Source of the DNA: Nitrospira sp.
GTDB lineage: Bacteria > Nitrospirota > Nitrospiria > Nitrospirales > Nitrospiraceae
Length of the DNA: 64,000 nt
Assembly: GCA_024998595.1 (NCBI GenBank)
Contig: JACOEK010000005.1
Coordinates: 1 to 64,000, forward strand
Reading direction: 5' to 3'
Shown: one piece after another, positions 1 to 9,703 of the stretch
Layout: the number at the start of each line of letters is the position of its first letter
How positions within the stretch are numbered: the first letter of the stretch is position 1
The notes under the pieces: generated by a model
The model's input: only the letters and a program-made list of their open reading frames with translations
Database searches by the model: none
Told to the model about the DNA's origin: nothing
Position numbers and translations under genes: made by a program

Positions 1-127
1 CGAAGCGGACGAATCGGCAGAACCGATCCACAGGAATCTCGCCCTTGCGGTAGGCGCGGCGGATGGACTTCACGCTGATCTGTAAGATGGCCGCGAGTTG
101 ATCGATTGTTAACAACAAGGCTTTCAT
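1..127 (-). CDS. Excisionase/AlpA-like helix-turn-helix protein (partial, runs off left edge)
   Basis: Read on the minus strand from ATG at 127, this gives 42 codons open to the window edge, beginning MKALLLTIDQLAAILQIS and continuing into VKSIRRAYRKGEIP. That is the pattern of the small helix-turn-helix proteins (HTH_17/excisionase type) that bind DNA next to integrase genes. A strong ribosome binding site, GAGAGGAGAT, lies just upstream of the start. Such proteins regulate integrase or direct excision of integrated elements. Its position near the expected integrase end of a tRNA-integrated island fits that role. The C-terminus is not visible, so family assignment rests on the first 42 residues only. 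Confidence 0.55.
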   Translation of the reverse strand, partial: MKALLLTIDQLAAILQISVKSIRRAYRKGEIPVDRFCRFVRF

Positions 128-938
128 CGCATCTCCTCTCAAGTGGTATCCGCTGCGCACGGTGCCGACCTTACCGAGGCGCGCGTGGGTGGTGAAAGAT
201 CCCGTTCGTGGACGCTGGGGGACAGAAGGGGACAGGAAGGGACAGTAGTTTCAGGCAGGAACGTACCGTGATCCGAAGGAACTCATGAAGTGTCGGGCAA
301 TGATTGAGTCATGGCAATCCGACAGATTCCAACTCGAAGCTCACGGGAGCCGCTCCAGATTAAGCAAAACGGAGATGCGTGCATCTCGACGAAGAGGGCT
401 GAGCGCTGAGAGATTCCTGTGCAGCCATCGCCAGCAACTACGTAGACAAGCAATTCGCCGATGCATTTTTATCAAGAAACACCATCAGGGCCAAAAAACA
501 CCGACTAGGGATGAATGGCCCTATTGGGCCTGCGCCGCTGCCTTGCGGGGGTGTTCGGATGGAACGGTGCGGTTTAATGCAAACACGGTGCGAGAAGCAC
601 TGGGTATCGAATGTGGTTGATTGGATAAAAACAAAAAGTGCCGGAGGACTCTCTCACGGAAGGAGAGCAAAAAACGCTCTGGGAAGAGTCAAAAAACGGC
701 ACTACATATGTCGAATTTGCCCTTCATGTCACGTGAAAGGTTCAGAGACTTCAGAGCAAGCGGCCAACAACGTAGGAAGGTCTGAAGGTTAAGGTTGCGA
801 AAAATTCCATTCACACCCTGGGTTAAGCACGTAGGTTTCGCAAAAACTCCATTCTTGAGCCTTTATCTATTCAACCCGGGTGATTTTGTTGATGAAAACG
901 GGTATCCTTCGCGACTGCCGCAGCGCTAAGGGAGAACC
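128..938. other. Gene-poor gap upstream of hsdM with short repeats
   Basis: I see no convincing gene here; the open frames have no recognisable protein pattern and no good ribosome binding site. Three copies of GGGACAG lie at 219-225, 229-235 and 239-245, an exact 10-bp period. A 16-nt imperfect direct repeat occurs at 797-812 (GCGAAAAATTCCATTC) and 839-854 (CGCAAAAACTCCATTC). The promoter of the restriction operon should be near the end of this gap, but I could not assign clear -35/-10 elements. Confidence 0.5.
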
Positions 939-2567
939 ATGAATCCAACTGAGACCCAATTTCTCACTGACCTCGATAAGCGCCTTTGGACGGCGGCGAA
1001 CAAGCTGCTCCCGATGCTCGACGCGGCAGTCTATAAGCATGTCGCACTGGGCCTCATCTTCCTCAAGTACGTGTCGGATGCATTCAGGGAACGGCGTGCG
1101 GAGTTGACCGTCAACTTCCGAGATCCAAAACACGATTACTATCTGGGTGACGAGGCGCTAATCGATGGCGAGCTCGAAGCGCGGGATTACTACACCGAGA
1201 AAAACGTGTTTTGGGTACCGGCGCTGGCGCGATGGGATTTTTTGCAGGCCAACGCCACAGTCGCACTGGGCGCCAAGCTCAAGGTTAAGAACGGCAAAAC
1301 TCAGGAGTACGAATTCAAAGGCATCGGTCGCCTGCTTGACGACGCGCTTGAAGCGGTCGAAAAGGAAAATCCCAAGCTTAAAGGTGTATTGGAGAAAGAC
1401 TATGCCCGCAAGCAGATCGACTCTGCACTCCCAGGTCTGATCGGCCTCATCGCCGAAATTCCCTTCCAGCACCAAACGCTTAAGGCCAAGGATATTCTCG
1501 GGCATGTGTACGAGTACTTTCTCGGTCAGTTCGCAGTGGCGGAGGGCAAGAAGGGCGGGCAATATTACACCCCTAAGTCCATTGTCATGCTCATCGTTGA
1601 GATGCTTCAACCCTTCAAAGGCCGGGTGTACGACCCCTGTTGCGGGTCCGGCGGGTTTTTTGTGCAATCGGAGGAGTTCGTCAAAGAACATGGCGGCCGG
1701 ATTGGACAGATTTCCATCTATGGGCAGGAATCCAACCCCACCACTTGGCGGCTGGCTTCCATGAACATGGCTATTCGAGGCATGGACTTCGACTTCGGGA
1801 AGGAGCCTGCAAACACCTTCTCGCGGGACCTGCACCCAGACCTGCGCGCAGACTTTATTATGGCCAATCCGCCCTTCAATATGAAGGAATGGAACGAAGG
1901 AGTGCGCGATGATGACCCGCGCTGGAGATACGGTACACCACCAACCAGCAATGCCAACTTTGCCTGGATGCAGCACATGGTCTACCACCTGGCGCCCGAC
2001 GGCAGTCTGGGTTTATTGCTTGCAAACGGCTCTATGAGCTCTAACACCAACAATGAGGGTGAGATTCGCAAAACCCTACTGGAGGCCGATCTGGTCGAAT
2101 GTATGGTTGCCTTGCCAGGGCAGCTCTTCACCAACACCCAGATTCCCGCCTGCATCTGGTTTCTAACGCGCAGCAAGGCCGCGCGCAATGGCTGGCGTGA
2201 TCGTAGAGGCCAAACTCTCTTCGTCGATGCCCGCAATCTCGGTTACATGAAGGACCGTGTGCTGCGGGATTTCATGCGAGAAGACATCGACGAGATCGCC
2301 AATGTCTTTCACGCTTGGAGGAAGGGTGATGGCTATGCGGATGAAGCTGGCTTCTGTAAGTCGGCGACGCTCTCTGACATTAAGAATCACGACTACATGC
2401 TAACGCCAGCCCGCTACGTAGGGGCAACGGATCAGGAAGGAGACGGGGAGCTGTTCGAAGACAAGATGGCACGGCTGACGGCTCAGTTGAACGAGCAGTT
2501 TAGCGAAAGTGCGCAGCTACAGGAAGTGATCCGTTTAAACCTTTCTGGGCTTGGCTATGACGTATAA
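939..2567 (+). CDS. hsdM: Type I restriction-modification system, DNA methyltransferase subunit HsdM
   Basis: This is the N6-adenine methyltransferase subunit that, with HsdS, modifies host DNA and, with HsdR, forms the restriction complex. The 542-residue protein has the helical HsdM N-terminal domain (residues about 8-150). The methyltransferase fold follows, with the AdoMet-binding motif I DPCCGSGGF near residue 231 and the catalytic motif IV NPPF near residue 310. Length is normal for the family. The ATG at 939 has a purine-rich AAGGGAG site upstream. It is the first gene of an operon: hsdS overlaps its end, and the SIR2 gene and hsdR follow with start/stop overlaps. No defect is visible. 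Confidence 0.97.
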   Translation: MNPTETQFLTDLDKRLWTAANKLLPMLDAAVYKHVALGLIFLKYVSDAFRERRAELTVNFRDPKHDYYLGDEALIDGELEARDYYTEKNVFWVPALARWDFLQANATVALGAKLKVKNGKTQEYEFKGIGRLLDDALEAVEKENPKLKGVLEKDYARKQIDSALPGLIGLIAEIPFQHQTLKAKDILGHVYEYFLGQFAVAEGKKGGQYYTPKSIVMLIVEMLQPFKGRVYDPCCGSGGFFVQSEEFVKEHGGRIGQISIYGQESNPTTWRLASMNMAIRGMDFDFGKEPANTFSRDLHPDLRADFIMANPPFNMKEWNEGVRDDDPRWRYGTPPTSNANFAWMQHMVYHLAPDGSLGLLLANGSMSSNTNNEGEIRKTLLEADLVECMVALPGQLFTNTQIPACIWFLTRSKAARNGWRDRRGQTLFVDARNLGYMKDRVLRDFMREDIDEIANVFHAWRKGDGYADEAGFCKSATLSDIKNHDYMLTPARYVGATDQEGDGELFEDKMARLTAQLNEQFSESAQLQEVIRLNLSGLGYDV

Positions 2568-3891
2568 GGAAGCGGAGATTGGAGAAGTACCTGAAAAATG
2601 GGAAGTCACTGAACTCGTAACATATCTTGGTAGAATCACTTATGGGTTCACTAACCCAATGCCAGATACCGATAAGGGGCCGTGGAAAGTTACAGCCAAA
2701 GACATCGTCAATGGATATATCAACTACCAGACTGCTCGACATACGACGCAAGATGCTTTCGACAACGAACTCACTGATAAGAGTAAGCCCAGAATTGGTG
2801 ATGTTCTTCTTACAAAGGATGGGTCTATTGGTCGGGTGGCTGTTGTTGATCAAGATGGAATTTGCATTAACCAATCGGTCGCCCTACTTCGTCCGAATGA
2901 CAGGATACTTTCGTTTTTCCTAAAGTACCTGCTCCTTGCGCCACACTATCAGCGCGTGATGGAGCGCGATTCCGATGGTTCAACAATTAAGCACATTTAT
3001 ATTACGCGCGTCGATAAGATGCAGGTGGCAGTTCCGCCGATTGATGAGCAGAAAGGCATACTCAGCGTAGTTAAAACCCTAGATGACAAGATCGAGCTGA
3101 ACCGCCGGATGAACGAAACATTGGATGCCATCGCTCGGGCGATCTTCCGATCATGGTTCGTAGACTTCGACCCGGTACGCGCGAAAGTCAGCGGCGAACC
3201 CTCCGAGACCATCTGCCGCCGTCTCGGTCTTACCCCAGACTTCCTTGCCCTCTTTCCCAGCCGCTTCCAAGATTCTCAGGTCGGAGAAATCCCGGAAGGC
3301 TGGGCAGTTGGTACTGCCGATGAGTACTGCTTCTTGAATGCCAAATCTTGGACCCAAACCTCAATTCCAGATGTAGTTCATTACGTCGATCTCGCAAGTG
3401 CGAAAAATGGGGTCATTCTCGATGTCCAATCCGCTTCGTCCAGGACGGCCCCCAGCAGGGCGCGCCGGATTCTTCGTCCAGGTGACACTATCATTGGCAC
3501 TGTTCGACCAGGGAATCGCTCATTTGCACTCATCGGAGAAGCAGACCCTTCGCTAACAGGAAGCACAGGCTTCGCGGTCCTGTCGCCTAAGCGGCTGGAG
3601 CTACGTGAACTCGTTTACTTTCTTGCAACAAGCGACGAAAACATTGAAAGGCTGACCCGCCTGGCAGATGGCGCGGCGTATCCCGCCGTCCGTCCTGAAG
3701 TCGTCACAGCTGGGGTATGCGTTATTCCAGATCCAGGAATCATCGATGCATTTCATAAGGCGACGGCATCAATGATCGACCTACAGCTATCCAATCGAAT
3801 TAACAACTGTACACTCGCTGCCACACGCGACGCCCTCCTTCCAAGACTGCTCTCCGGCACATTACGCGTGCCGATCACCGGTGCCGCATGA
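2557..3891 (+). CDS. hsdS: Type I restriction-modification system, specificity subunit HsdS
   Basis: This subunit carries the DNA target specificity. The protein (about 444 residues) has two target-recognition domains, each followed by a helical conserved region. The first repeat ends near residue 210 (ARAIFRSWFVDFDPVRAK, the typical end of an HsdS half). The second starts with GEIPEGWAV near residue 245, mirroring IGEVPEKWEV at the N-terminus. The ATG at 2557 is preferred; a TTG at 2551 is in the same frame. Either start overlaps the hsdM stop at 2567. The stop overlaps the next start (ATGA at 3888-3891), so translation is probably coupled to the SIR2 gene. Target sequence cannot be predicted by eye. 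Confidence 0.95.
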   Translation: MTYKEAEIGEVPEKWEVTELVTYLGRITYGFTNPMPDTDKGPWKVTAKDIVNGYINYQTARHTTQDAFDNELTDKSKPRIGDVLLTKDGSIGRVAVVDQDGICINQSVALLRPNDRILSFFLKYLLLAPHYQRVMERDSDGSTIKHIYITRVDKMQVAVPPIDEQKGILSVVKTLDDKIELNRRMNETLDAIARAIFRSWFVDFDPVRAKVSGEPSETICRRLGLTPDFLALFPSRFQDSQVGEIPEGWAVGTADEYCFLNAKSWTQTSIPDVVHYVDLASAKNGVILDVQSASSRTAPSRARRILRPGDTIIGTVRPGNRSFALIGEADPSLTGSTGFAVLSPKRLELRELVYFLATSDENIERLTRLADGAAYPAVRPEVVTAGVCVIPDPGIIDAFHKATASMIDLQLSNRINNCTLAATRDALLPRLLSGTLRVPITGAA

Positions 3892-5024
3892 GTGACACCG
3901 ATAAACGGCAGAAAGATCTACTTTCAGAGGCAATACGCTTTCTGGCCAATCAATATGAGGCCAATCAGAGCTTTAATGACTTTTTCGATGGGGAGGAGCC
4001 GCTAAATATTCCCAGCCCACGCGACGATGTGAGTCCCTATCAGTACGAACCCAGCAAAGTCCTCTTTTGGGTTGACCGTGAAGCCTACGATGACGAGCGG
4101 GTTACATGGGAAAACGACACGAATCAGGCCAAACATAAAGCGGTGAGCGATCTTATTCGTGCCGGTTGTCTCGTAGCTCCATTTCAGGATCTTCTGGATG
4201 CGGTTGAGCGCGGGCGCGTGGTGCCATTCGTCGGGGCAGGGCTGTCGAAGGCGATCGGAATGCCTCTTTGGTCCGAAGCACTTAAGCAGTTGTTGGCACG
4301 CTTGCCCGGAGCCGATGCATCAGCCATTACCGTATTAATCGATTCCGGTCAGTATCTCGCTGCTGCGCAAGCGCTTGTAGACCATGATGCCGTGCAAACT
4401 ACTAATTTCATTCGTACTACGTACCGCGTTCAGAAAATGAAACTAGACGGTCCGATGCTTTTGTTGCCGCGTTTCGCTAAAGGCTGCATCGTGACGACAA
4501 ATTTCGATGACGCAATCGAACAGACTTATCGGCGTGACAAGGTAGAATTCGCCGCGTATATGCACGGTATCCAGGAGCACAATTTCTTTTCTCGGCTTGT
4601 CCGTGGAGACCGCTGCCTACTCAAACTGCACGGTGATGCCGACAATCCAACTACCCACATTCTCACGCAATCACAATATGCTGATGCTTACGGTAACCCC
4701 TTTAACTTCCATAAACCGCTGCCGAAAGCCTTACGTCAGATCTTCGTCTCACACTCGCTACTTTTTCTTGGATGCAGCCTCGACCAAGATTGGACGCTGG
4801 AGCTTTTCGAGCGGGCAAAGGCGGCGAGGGAGTACGAAATCCCCAACCACTACGCGATCCTCCCAGCCCCGGCACAGGCTCAGGCAAAACAACAAAAGGA
4901 AACACGTCTTCTCACATTGAATATTCAGCCGCTCTGGTATCCGGCGGGGCAGCACGAGTTTGTCGGAAGGTACCTCGAACTATTAACTGATGTGGGCGAA
5001 CGAAGAATTAACTTCAACGGATGA
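3888..5024 (+). CDS. SIR2-like domain protein embedded in the type I restriction operon
   Basis: The protein has 378 residues. A SIR2_2-type Rossmann core begins near residue 107 with PFVGAGLSKAIGMPLW (NAD-binding GAGxS). TTNFDDAIEQ near 204, LKLHGD near 246 and FLGCSLDQDW near 294 complete the set of SIR2 motifs. The first roughly 100 residues match nothing I recognise. SIR2 domains in defence proteins such as ThsA and the DSR proteins degrade NAD+ to abort phage infection. The gene starts inside the hsdS stop and ends inside the hsdR start (ATGA overlaps on both sides), so it is an integral, co-translated member of the operon. NADase activity and abortive infection are inferences. A deacetylase role is less likely because the Cys4 zinc module of true sirtuins is not evident. 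Confidence 0.9.
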   Translation: MSDTDKRQKDLLSEAIRFLANQYEANQSFNDFFDGEEPLNIPSPRDDVSPYQYEPSKVLFWVDREAYDDERVTWENDTNQAKHKAVSDLIRAGCLVAPFQDLLDAVERGRVVPFVGAGLSKAIGMPLWSEALKQLLARLPGADASAITVLIDSGQYLAAAQALVDHDAVQTTNFIRTTYRVQKMKLDGPMLLLPRFAKGCIVTTNFDDAIEQTYRRDKVEFAAYMHGIQEHNFFSRLVRGDRCLLKLHGDADNPTTHILTQSQYADAYGNPFNFHKPLPKALRQIFVSHSLLFLGCSLDQDWTLELFERAKAAREYEIPNHYAILPAPAQAQAKQQKETRLLTLNIQPLWYPAGQHEFVGRYLELLTDVGERRINFNG

Positions 5025-8000
5025 GGATTTGCGTGCTTGGCGAAGATGAACTCGAAAGACTTGCCTTGACTTGGTTTCAAGACACTGGCTGGGAGTATCG
5101 TCACGGACCCGATATTGCTCCTGACGGCGATGCCCCAGAGCGAGGAGACTATCGCGAGGTACTACTTCGAGGCCGACTGCTCGAAGCGTTGCGCCGCTTG
5201 AATCCAACGATACCGAATTCACTGCTCGATGATCTGGTGCACCGAGTTGCCAAGTTAGACCAGCCCTCCCTCATTCTCAATAACCGAATTTTTCATGAAT
5301 CACTGGTTGATGGTGTACTTGTAGAAGTTGAACAGGATGGCGAGAAGCGGGGCGACCGGGTTCGGTTGATCGACTTCGAGCATCCGGAGAGGAACCGCTT
5401 TCTCGTAGTAAACCAGTTCACGGTCCAAGGTATCAAACAACCGCGCCGGCCTGATCTGGTGTGCTTTATCAATGGTTTGCCCATCGCGGTCATTGAGCTG
5501 AAGAACCTGGCTGCAGAACAAGAGGATATTTGGTCTGCCTACAATCAGCTTGCCACTTATAAGGCGGAGATTGCCGACCTCTTTATCTTCAACGAGGCGC
5601 TGGTCATCTCCGACGGATTACACGCGCGGGTTGGTTCGTTGACCGCAAACCGTGAGCGATTTCTGCCCTGGCGCACGATTCGCACAGAAAAGGATCGGCC
5701 ACTACTTGAATTCGAACTGGAAAAGGTGGTGCGCGGATTTTTTGCACCAGACCTCCTGCTTGATTATCTTCGCTACTTTATTCTCTTTGAACAGGGCGAC
5801 GACGGGGTTGCCAAGAAGATTGCCGGCTATCATCAGTTTCATGCCGTGCGAGAGGCGGTTCGGGTGACAGTGATTGCCGCCATGCAGCCGAAGTCTCATG
5901 CGGTTGTGGAAGAACGAGCCACGTATGGCACGACAGTGCAGCCAGGCTCGCGCAAAGGCGGCATCGTCTGGCATACGCAGGGCTCTGGCAAGAGCATTTC
6001 CATGGTCTGCTTCACCGGCAAACTGACGCAGCAACCGGAAATGCAGAATCCAACCGTCGTCGTGGTGACAGATCGCAACGACTTGGATGGACAATTGTTC
6101 CAAACCTTCATGGGTGCGCGCTCATTGCTGAGAGAGATGCCGCAGCAGGCCGAAGATCGTGAAAAACTTCGTGCACTTCTCAATGGTAGACCTGCGGGCG
6201 GAATCATATTCACGACCGTTCAGAAATTTACTCCGGAGAAAGATGAAGTCCAGTTCCCTTGTCTCTCGAACCGCACAAATATAGTAGTCATTGCTGATGA
6301 AGCACATCGATCACAGTATGGGTTCCGCGCAGTACTAGATAAGAAGACAGGAAGATATAAGTACGGCTTCGCTAAACATCTGCGCGATGCGCTGCCGAAC
6401 GCGACCTTCGTTGGTTTCACTGGCACTCCTGTGGAGCGAGACGACAAGGACACTCGCGCTGTGTTCGGTGATTACGTGAGCATCTACGATATTCAAGATG
6501 CGGTAGACGATGGCGCTACTGTGCCAATCTTTTACGAAAGCCGATTGGCCAAGCTGGACATCAATCAAGGACAGATCGAACAACTCAACGACGATGTCGA
6601 AGAAGTCTTTGAGGACGAAGAGGATATAGCGAAGCGTCAAGCCGCCATGTCGAAGTGGGCAGCTCTAGAAAAACTCGTCGGTGCTGACCCGCGCATTCAA
6701 GAAGTCGCAGCAGACATCGTGCAGCACTTCGAGGCACGCACGACAGCAATTGAGGGCAAGTGCATGATCGTGACTATGAGCCGCGATATTTGCGTGAGGC
6801 TCTACGACGCCATCGTTGCCAGGCGTCCCACGTGGCACAGCAGTGACCCAGCTCAGGGGACAATCAAAGTTATCATGACGGGATCGGCGGCGGACACCGA
6901 ACTACTGCGACCACACATTTATAACGCCACCACCAAGAAGCAGCTGGAAAAGCGATTCAAGAATCCCAAAGACCCATTGAAGGTCGTGATCGTGCGGGAC
7001 ATGTGGCTCACCGGATTCGACGTGCCGTGTTTGCACACTATGTACGTGGACAAGCCTATGCGCGACCACAACCTGATGCAGGCTATTGCGCGTGTAAATC
7101 GTGTGTTTCGCGACAAAGAAGGCGGTTTAGTGGTGGACTATATCGGCATTGCTGCCGAATTGCGCCGTGCGTTGATGAATTACACCGAGAGCCGAGGGAA
7201 GGGTAATCCAACCAACGATGCACGAGAGAAGCTGGCGGTGTTGCTCAAATACGTCGAAGTGGCACGGGGAATTTTGCATGGATTCGATTACCGTATGTAC
7301 CGCACTGAAGCCACCCGGATACTCTTGCCCGCCGCGAATTTCGTGTTGGGCTTAGAAAATGGTAAGAAACGTTGGTTCGACACCGTCGTGGGAATTACGA
7401 GAGCTTTTTCGCTCTGCGGCACATTGGATGACGCCGTCCCATTAAGGGAGGAGGTCGCTTTCTTCCAGGCGATCAAGGCCGTGATTGCTAAAGCCACAAC
7501 CTCCGATAAGAAGCTTACTGAAGATCGTAAGAATGCGGTGCTGAAGCAAATTCTCAACAACGCGGTCGTTGCCGAGGGGGTAGAGGATATATTCAAGTTG
7601 GCGGGACTTCAGCGGCCAGATATCGGTGTTCTTTCAGATGCATTTCTAGAAGAGGTCCGCAATCTGCCGCAACGTAATTTTGCCGTTGAACTCCTTCAAA
7701 AATTACTCAATGACGAGGTGAAGTCGCGCGCTAGAACCAACGTCGTTCTCGAGAAGAAGTTTAGCGATCGGCTGTTGGCAGCACTGAACCGGTATCGTAG
7801 TCGTGCAATCGAGAGCGCCCAGGTAATCGAAGAGCTGATTGCAATGGCCAGAGAGTTCCGTGATTCTGCAAAACGTGGCGACGCGCTTGGTTTGAATCAA
7901 TCTGAGTTAGCCTTCTACGATGCCTTGGCTGACAATGAGAGTGCCGTGCGGGATCTTGGCGATGTAACGCTAAAGAAGATTGCCCACGAGTTAACCGATA

Positions 8001-8179
8001 AACTTAGAAATAGTACTTCGGTAGATTGGCAAAAACGCGAGAGCGTCCGCGCCAGACTGCGAAACCTGGTGCGCATCACGTTGCGACGATACAAGTATCC
8101 ACCTGATATGCAGGAGTTGGCTATTGAGCTCGTTCTCAAACAGGCCGAGCGGTTATCTGAGGAGTGGAGTACAAATTAA
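5021..8179 (+). CDS. hsdR: Type I restriction-modification system, endonuclease/translocase subunit HsdR
   Basis: This is the ATP-dependent motor and nuclease of the type I complex. The 1,052-residue protein begins with a PD-(D/E)XK nuclease (RRPDLVCFINGLPIAVIELKN region, residues about 145-165: D then E-x-K). The superfamily 2 helicase follows, with Walker A HTQGSGKS near 316, the DEAH box ADEAHRSQYG near 426, motif III GFTGTPV near 465 and motif VI AIARVNR near 686. A long C-terminal helical region should dock to HsdM. Length is typical. The start overlaps the SIR2 stop by 4 nt. No inactivating change is visible, so the system is probably functional. Confidence 0.97.
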   Translation: MRICVLGEDELERLALTWFQDTGWEYRHGPDIAPDGDAPERGDYREVLLRGRLLEALRRLNPTIPNSLLDDLVHRVAKLDQPSLILNNRIFHESLVDGVLVEVEQDGEKRGDRVRLIDFEHPERNRFLVVNQFTVQGIKQPRRPDLVCFINGLPIAVIELKNLAAEQEDIWSAYNQLATYKAEIADLFIFNEALVISDGLHARVGSLTANRERFLPWRTIRTEKDRPLLEFELEKVVRGFFAPDLLLDYLRYFILFEQGDDGVAKKIAGYHQFHAVREAVRVTVIAAMQPKSHAVVEERATYGTTVQPGSRKGGIVWHTQGSGKSISMVCFTGKLTQQPEMQNPTVVVVTDRNDLDGQLFQTFMGARSLLREMPQQAEDREKLRALLNGRPAGGIIFTTVQKFTPEKDEVQFPCLSNRTNIVVIADEAHRSQYGFRAVLDKKTGRYKYGFAKHLRDALPNATFVGFTGTPVERDDKDTRAVFGDYVSIYDIQDAVDDGATVPIFYESRLAKLDINQGQIEQLNDDVEEVFEDEEDIAKRQAAMSKWAALEKLVGADPRIQEVAADIVQHFEARTTAIEGKCMIVTMSRDICVRLYDAIVARRPTWHSSDPAQGTIKVIMTGSAADTELLRPHIYNATTKKQLEKRFKNPKDPLKVVIVRDMWLTGFDVPCLHTMYVDKPMRDHNLMQAIARVNRVFRDKEGGLVVDYIGIAAELRRALMNYTESRGKGNPTNDAREKLAVLLKYVEVARGILHGFDYRMYRTEATRILLPAANFVLGLENGKKRWFDTVVGITRAFSLCGTLDDAVPLREEVAFFQAIKAVIAKATTSDKKLTEDRKNAVLKQILNNAVVAEGVEDIFKLAGLQRPDIGVLSDAFLEEVRNLPQRNFAVELLQKLLNDEVKSRARTNVVLEKKFSDRLLAALNRYRSRAIESAQVIEELIAMAREFRDSAKRGDALGLNQSELAFYDALADNESAVRDLGDVTLKKIAHELTDKLRNSTSVDWQKRESVRARLRNLVRITLRRYKYPPDMQELAIELVLKQAERLSEEWSTN

Positions 8180-8302
8180 ATTGCTGTGGGTGTGTTTCAG
8201 CTAAGAGACTCGGTTTTAATAAACTTTTTAAGCATTGCCGTGAAGGTCAAGCACGCACCATAGATGTCTTGTGAATGATCATCGCACTCAACCAACCTAA
8301 CG

Positions 8303-9655
8303 ATGCCTCCTTCACGATCAATCAAAGTAACTTTGCCCTATAGCGGCTTTGTGCTGGCCTTCGAGCCTAAAAGAACGCCCAAGATAGTGGAGCGCCTCTC
8401 CGTAGAAGGAGAGGCGGTTGAAGCTTTTTCCGCGATGGATTGGAAATTCGAACCTCGGGAGTTAGCTTTGATTGTATTTGATCGGAATCAAATGAGCATC
8501 GGAGCAGCAGTCTTAATGGAAAGAATGTACGGCAGTGGCGGTACAGCAAAGCTAAAAATGCGGCTAACTAACCCTGTGATCTTCAGTAAACCTGTTGAGG
8601 CTGAATCTGTACATGAAATATTGTCTCTTCAGCGACATGTCAGTACAGCAGAAAATGTGCAGCGCATCACTCCTGACCTTTGGCCCAAGCTTATCACATT
8701 ACTGAAAACATTAAGACCTGACTCGGCAACCGCCTTGAATCAGCTTTTCGCTGAACGCGATAAAGAGCGGCGTCTGTTTGGTGATGGTGACCGACTTTTG
8801 AGGCTAGTCGAGCAACGGGACTGTGTGGGTTTGACCCTTGAGATGGCAGGTTTAGATCGAAAGACGACACTTCGGTCCTTGAACGTTGGTGTGACTGACA
8901 AGGCAAGATCAATTCTTGACCTTCTCGATAACGAGTCTTTACACGAGCAAGACGCTATTCGTCATGATGAACGAGTGTTTGAAGGGTTATTGAATGGCCA
9001 AATGAGACACGGCGTTTTTACCGACGGTAAGGATCGTGCTGTTCGAATACATGTCTACGATAAAAAACCACTCGAATCCGTTCTTGGCATCGATTTGTTG
9101 GTCTTTCAGGAGGCTTATCAGTCCTTTATCTTGCTTCAATACAAAATGATGAAGACTAGCCATGAGAAGAATGGAAAAACGTGGTCCTATCTGGTCGATT
9201 CTCAACTATGGAAGCAAATGGAGCTAATGGATCGCGCTCAAGCCAAAATATACGAAAAGGAAGTGCCGGAAAAGGTAATGTGGGACTGGAGATTGAATGG
9301 ATCTCCGTTCTATTTCAAATTTTGCGAGGCGACCCGTTCGACAGCACGGGCAGATGGCTTGGTAAGAGGCCTCACGATTAGTTTTGAGCATTTAACTCAC
9401 TTTTTATCGTTAGACGAGTCAAGAGGAGAGCAAGGAGGACGGCGGGTTGGTTATACCAATTGTCCTCGGTATTTGAACAATACCCAGTTCGTTGAGTTAG
9501 CACGAGACGGGTGGATTGGCTGCGATCGAAGTGGATACGAGTTTGTAAGAGGCATACTGGAGGCAGGGGAAGCTGGAGGACGTCTTGCCATGTTTGCTGT
9601 AGTCGAAGCCCCTCGTGCATCGAACGCAATTGAGCGTGGTTGGCGACGTAAATAA
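8303..9655 (+). CDS. Hypothetical defence-island protein, possible Mrr-like nuclease
   Basis: I do not recognise this 450-residue protein as a named family. Near residues 265-290 it contains GIDLLVFQEAY followed by ILLQYK: an Asp in a GxDLL strand, then Q-x-K 15 residues later. That spacing resembles the D...QxK variant of the PD-(D/E)XK fold seen in Mrr-type enzymes, so a nuclease role is plausible but unproven. Residues 100-220 look helical. There is no signal peptide or membrane segment. The gene sits 123 bp after hsdR and 48 bp before a GmrSD-like gene on the same strand, so the pair may be a unit. Base composition matches the neighbouring defence genes. Confidence 0.6.
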   Translation: MPPSRSIKVTLPYSGFVLAFEPKRTPKIVERLSVEGEAVEAFSAMDWKFEPRELALIVFDRNQMSIGAAVLMERMYGSGGTAKLKMRLTNPVIFSKPVEAESVHEILSLQRHVSTAENVQRITPDLWPKLITLLKTLRPDSATALNQLFAERDKERRLFGDGDRLLRLVEQRDCVGLTLEMAGLDRKTTLRSLNVGVTDKARSILDLLDNESLHEQDAIRHDERVFEGLLNGQMRHGVFTDGKDRAVRIHVYDKKPLESVLGIDLLVFQEAYQSFILLQYKMMKTSHEKNGKTWSYLVDSQLWKQMELMDRAQAKIYEKEVPEKVMWDWRLNGSPFYFKFCEATRSTARADGLVRGLTISFEHLTHFLSLDESRGEQGGRRVGYTNCPRYLNNTQFVELARDGWIGCDRSGYEFVRGILEAGEAGGRLAMFAVVEAPRASNAIERGWRRK

Positions 9656-9703
9656 GGTTTTTAGGCCACCACAGGATATTCAGAGAAAGGATATAGAAAG
9701 TCC

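Noticed and set aside
285-792. Two overlapping open frames upstream of hsdM
   Set aside because: They lack ribosome binding sites and have Arg/Cys-rich random composition.
1158-1988. 276-codon open frame antisense to hsdM
   Set aside because: hsdM has intact methyltransferase motifs; the antisense reading shows none.
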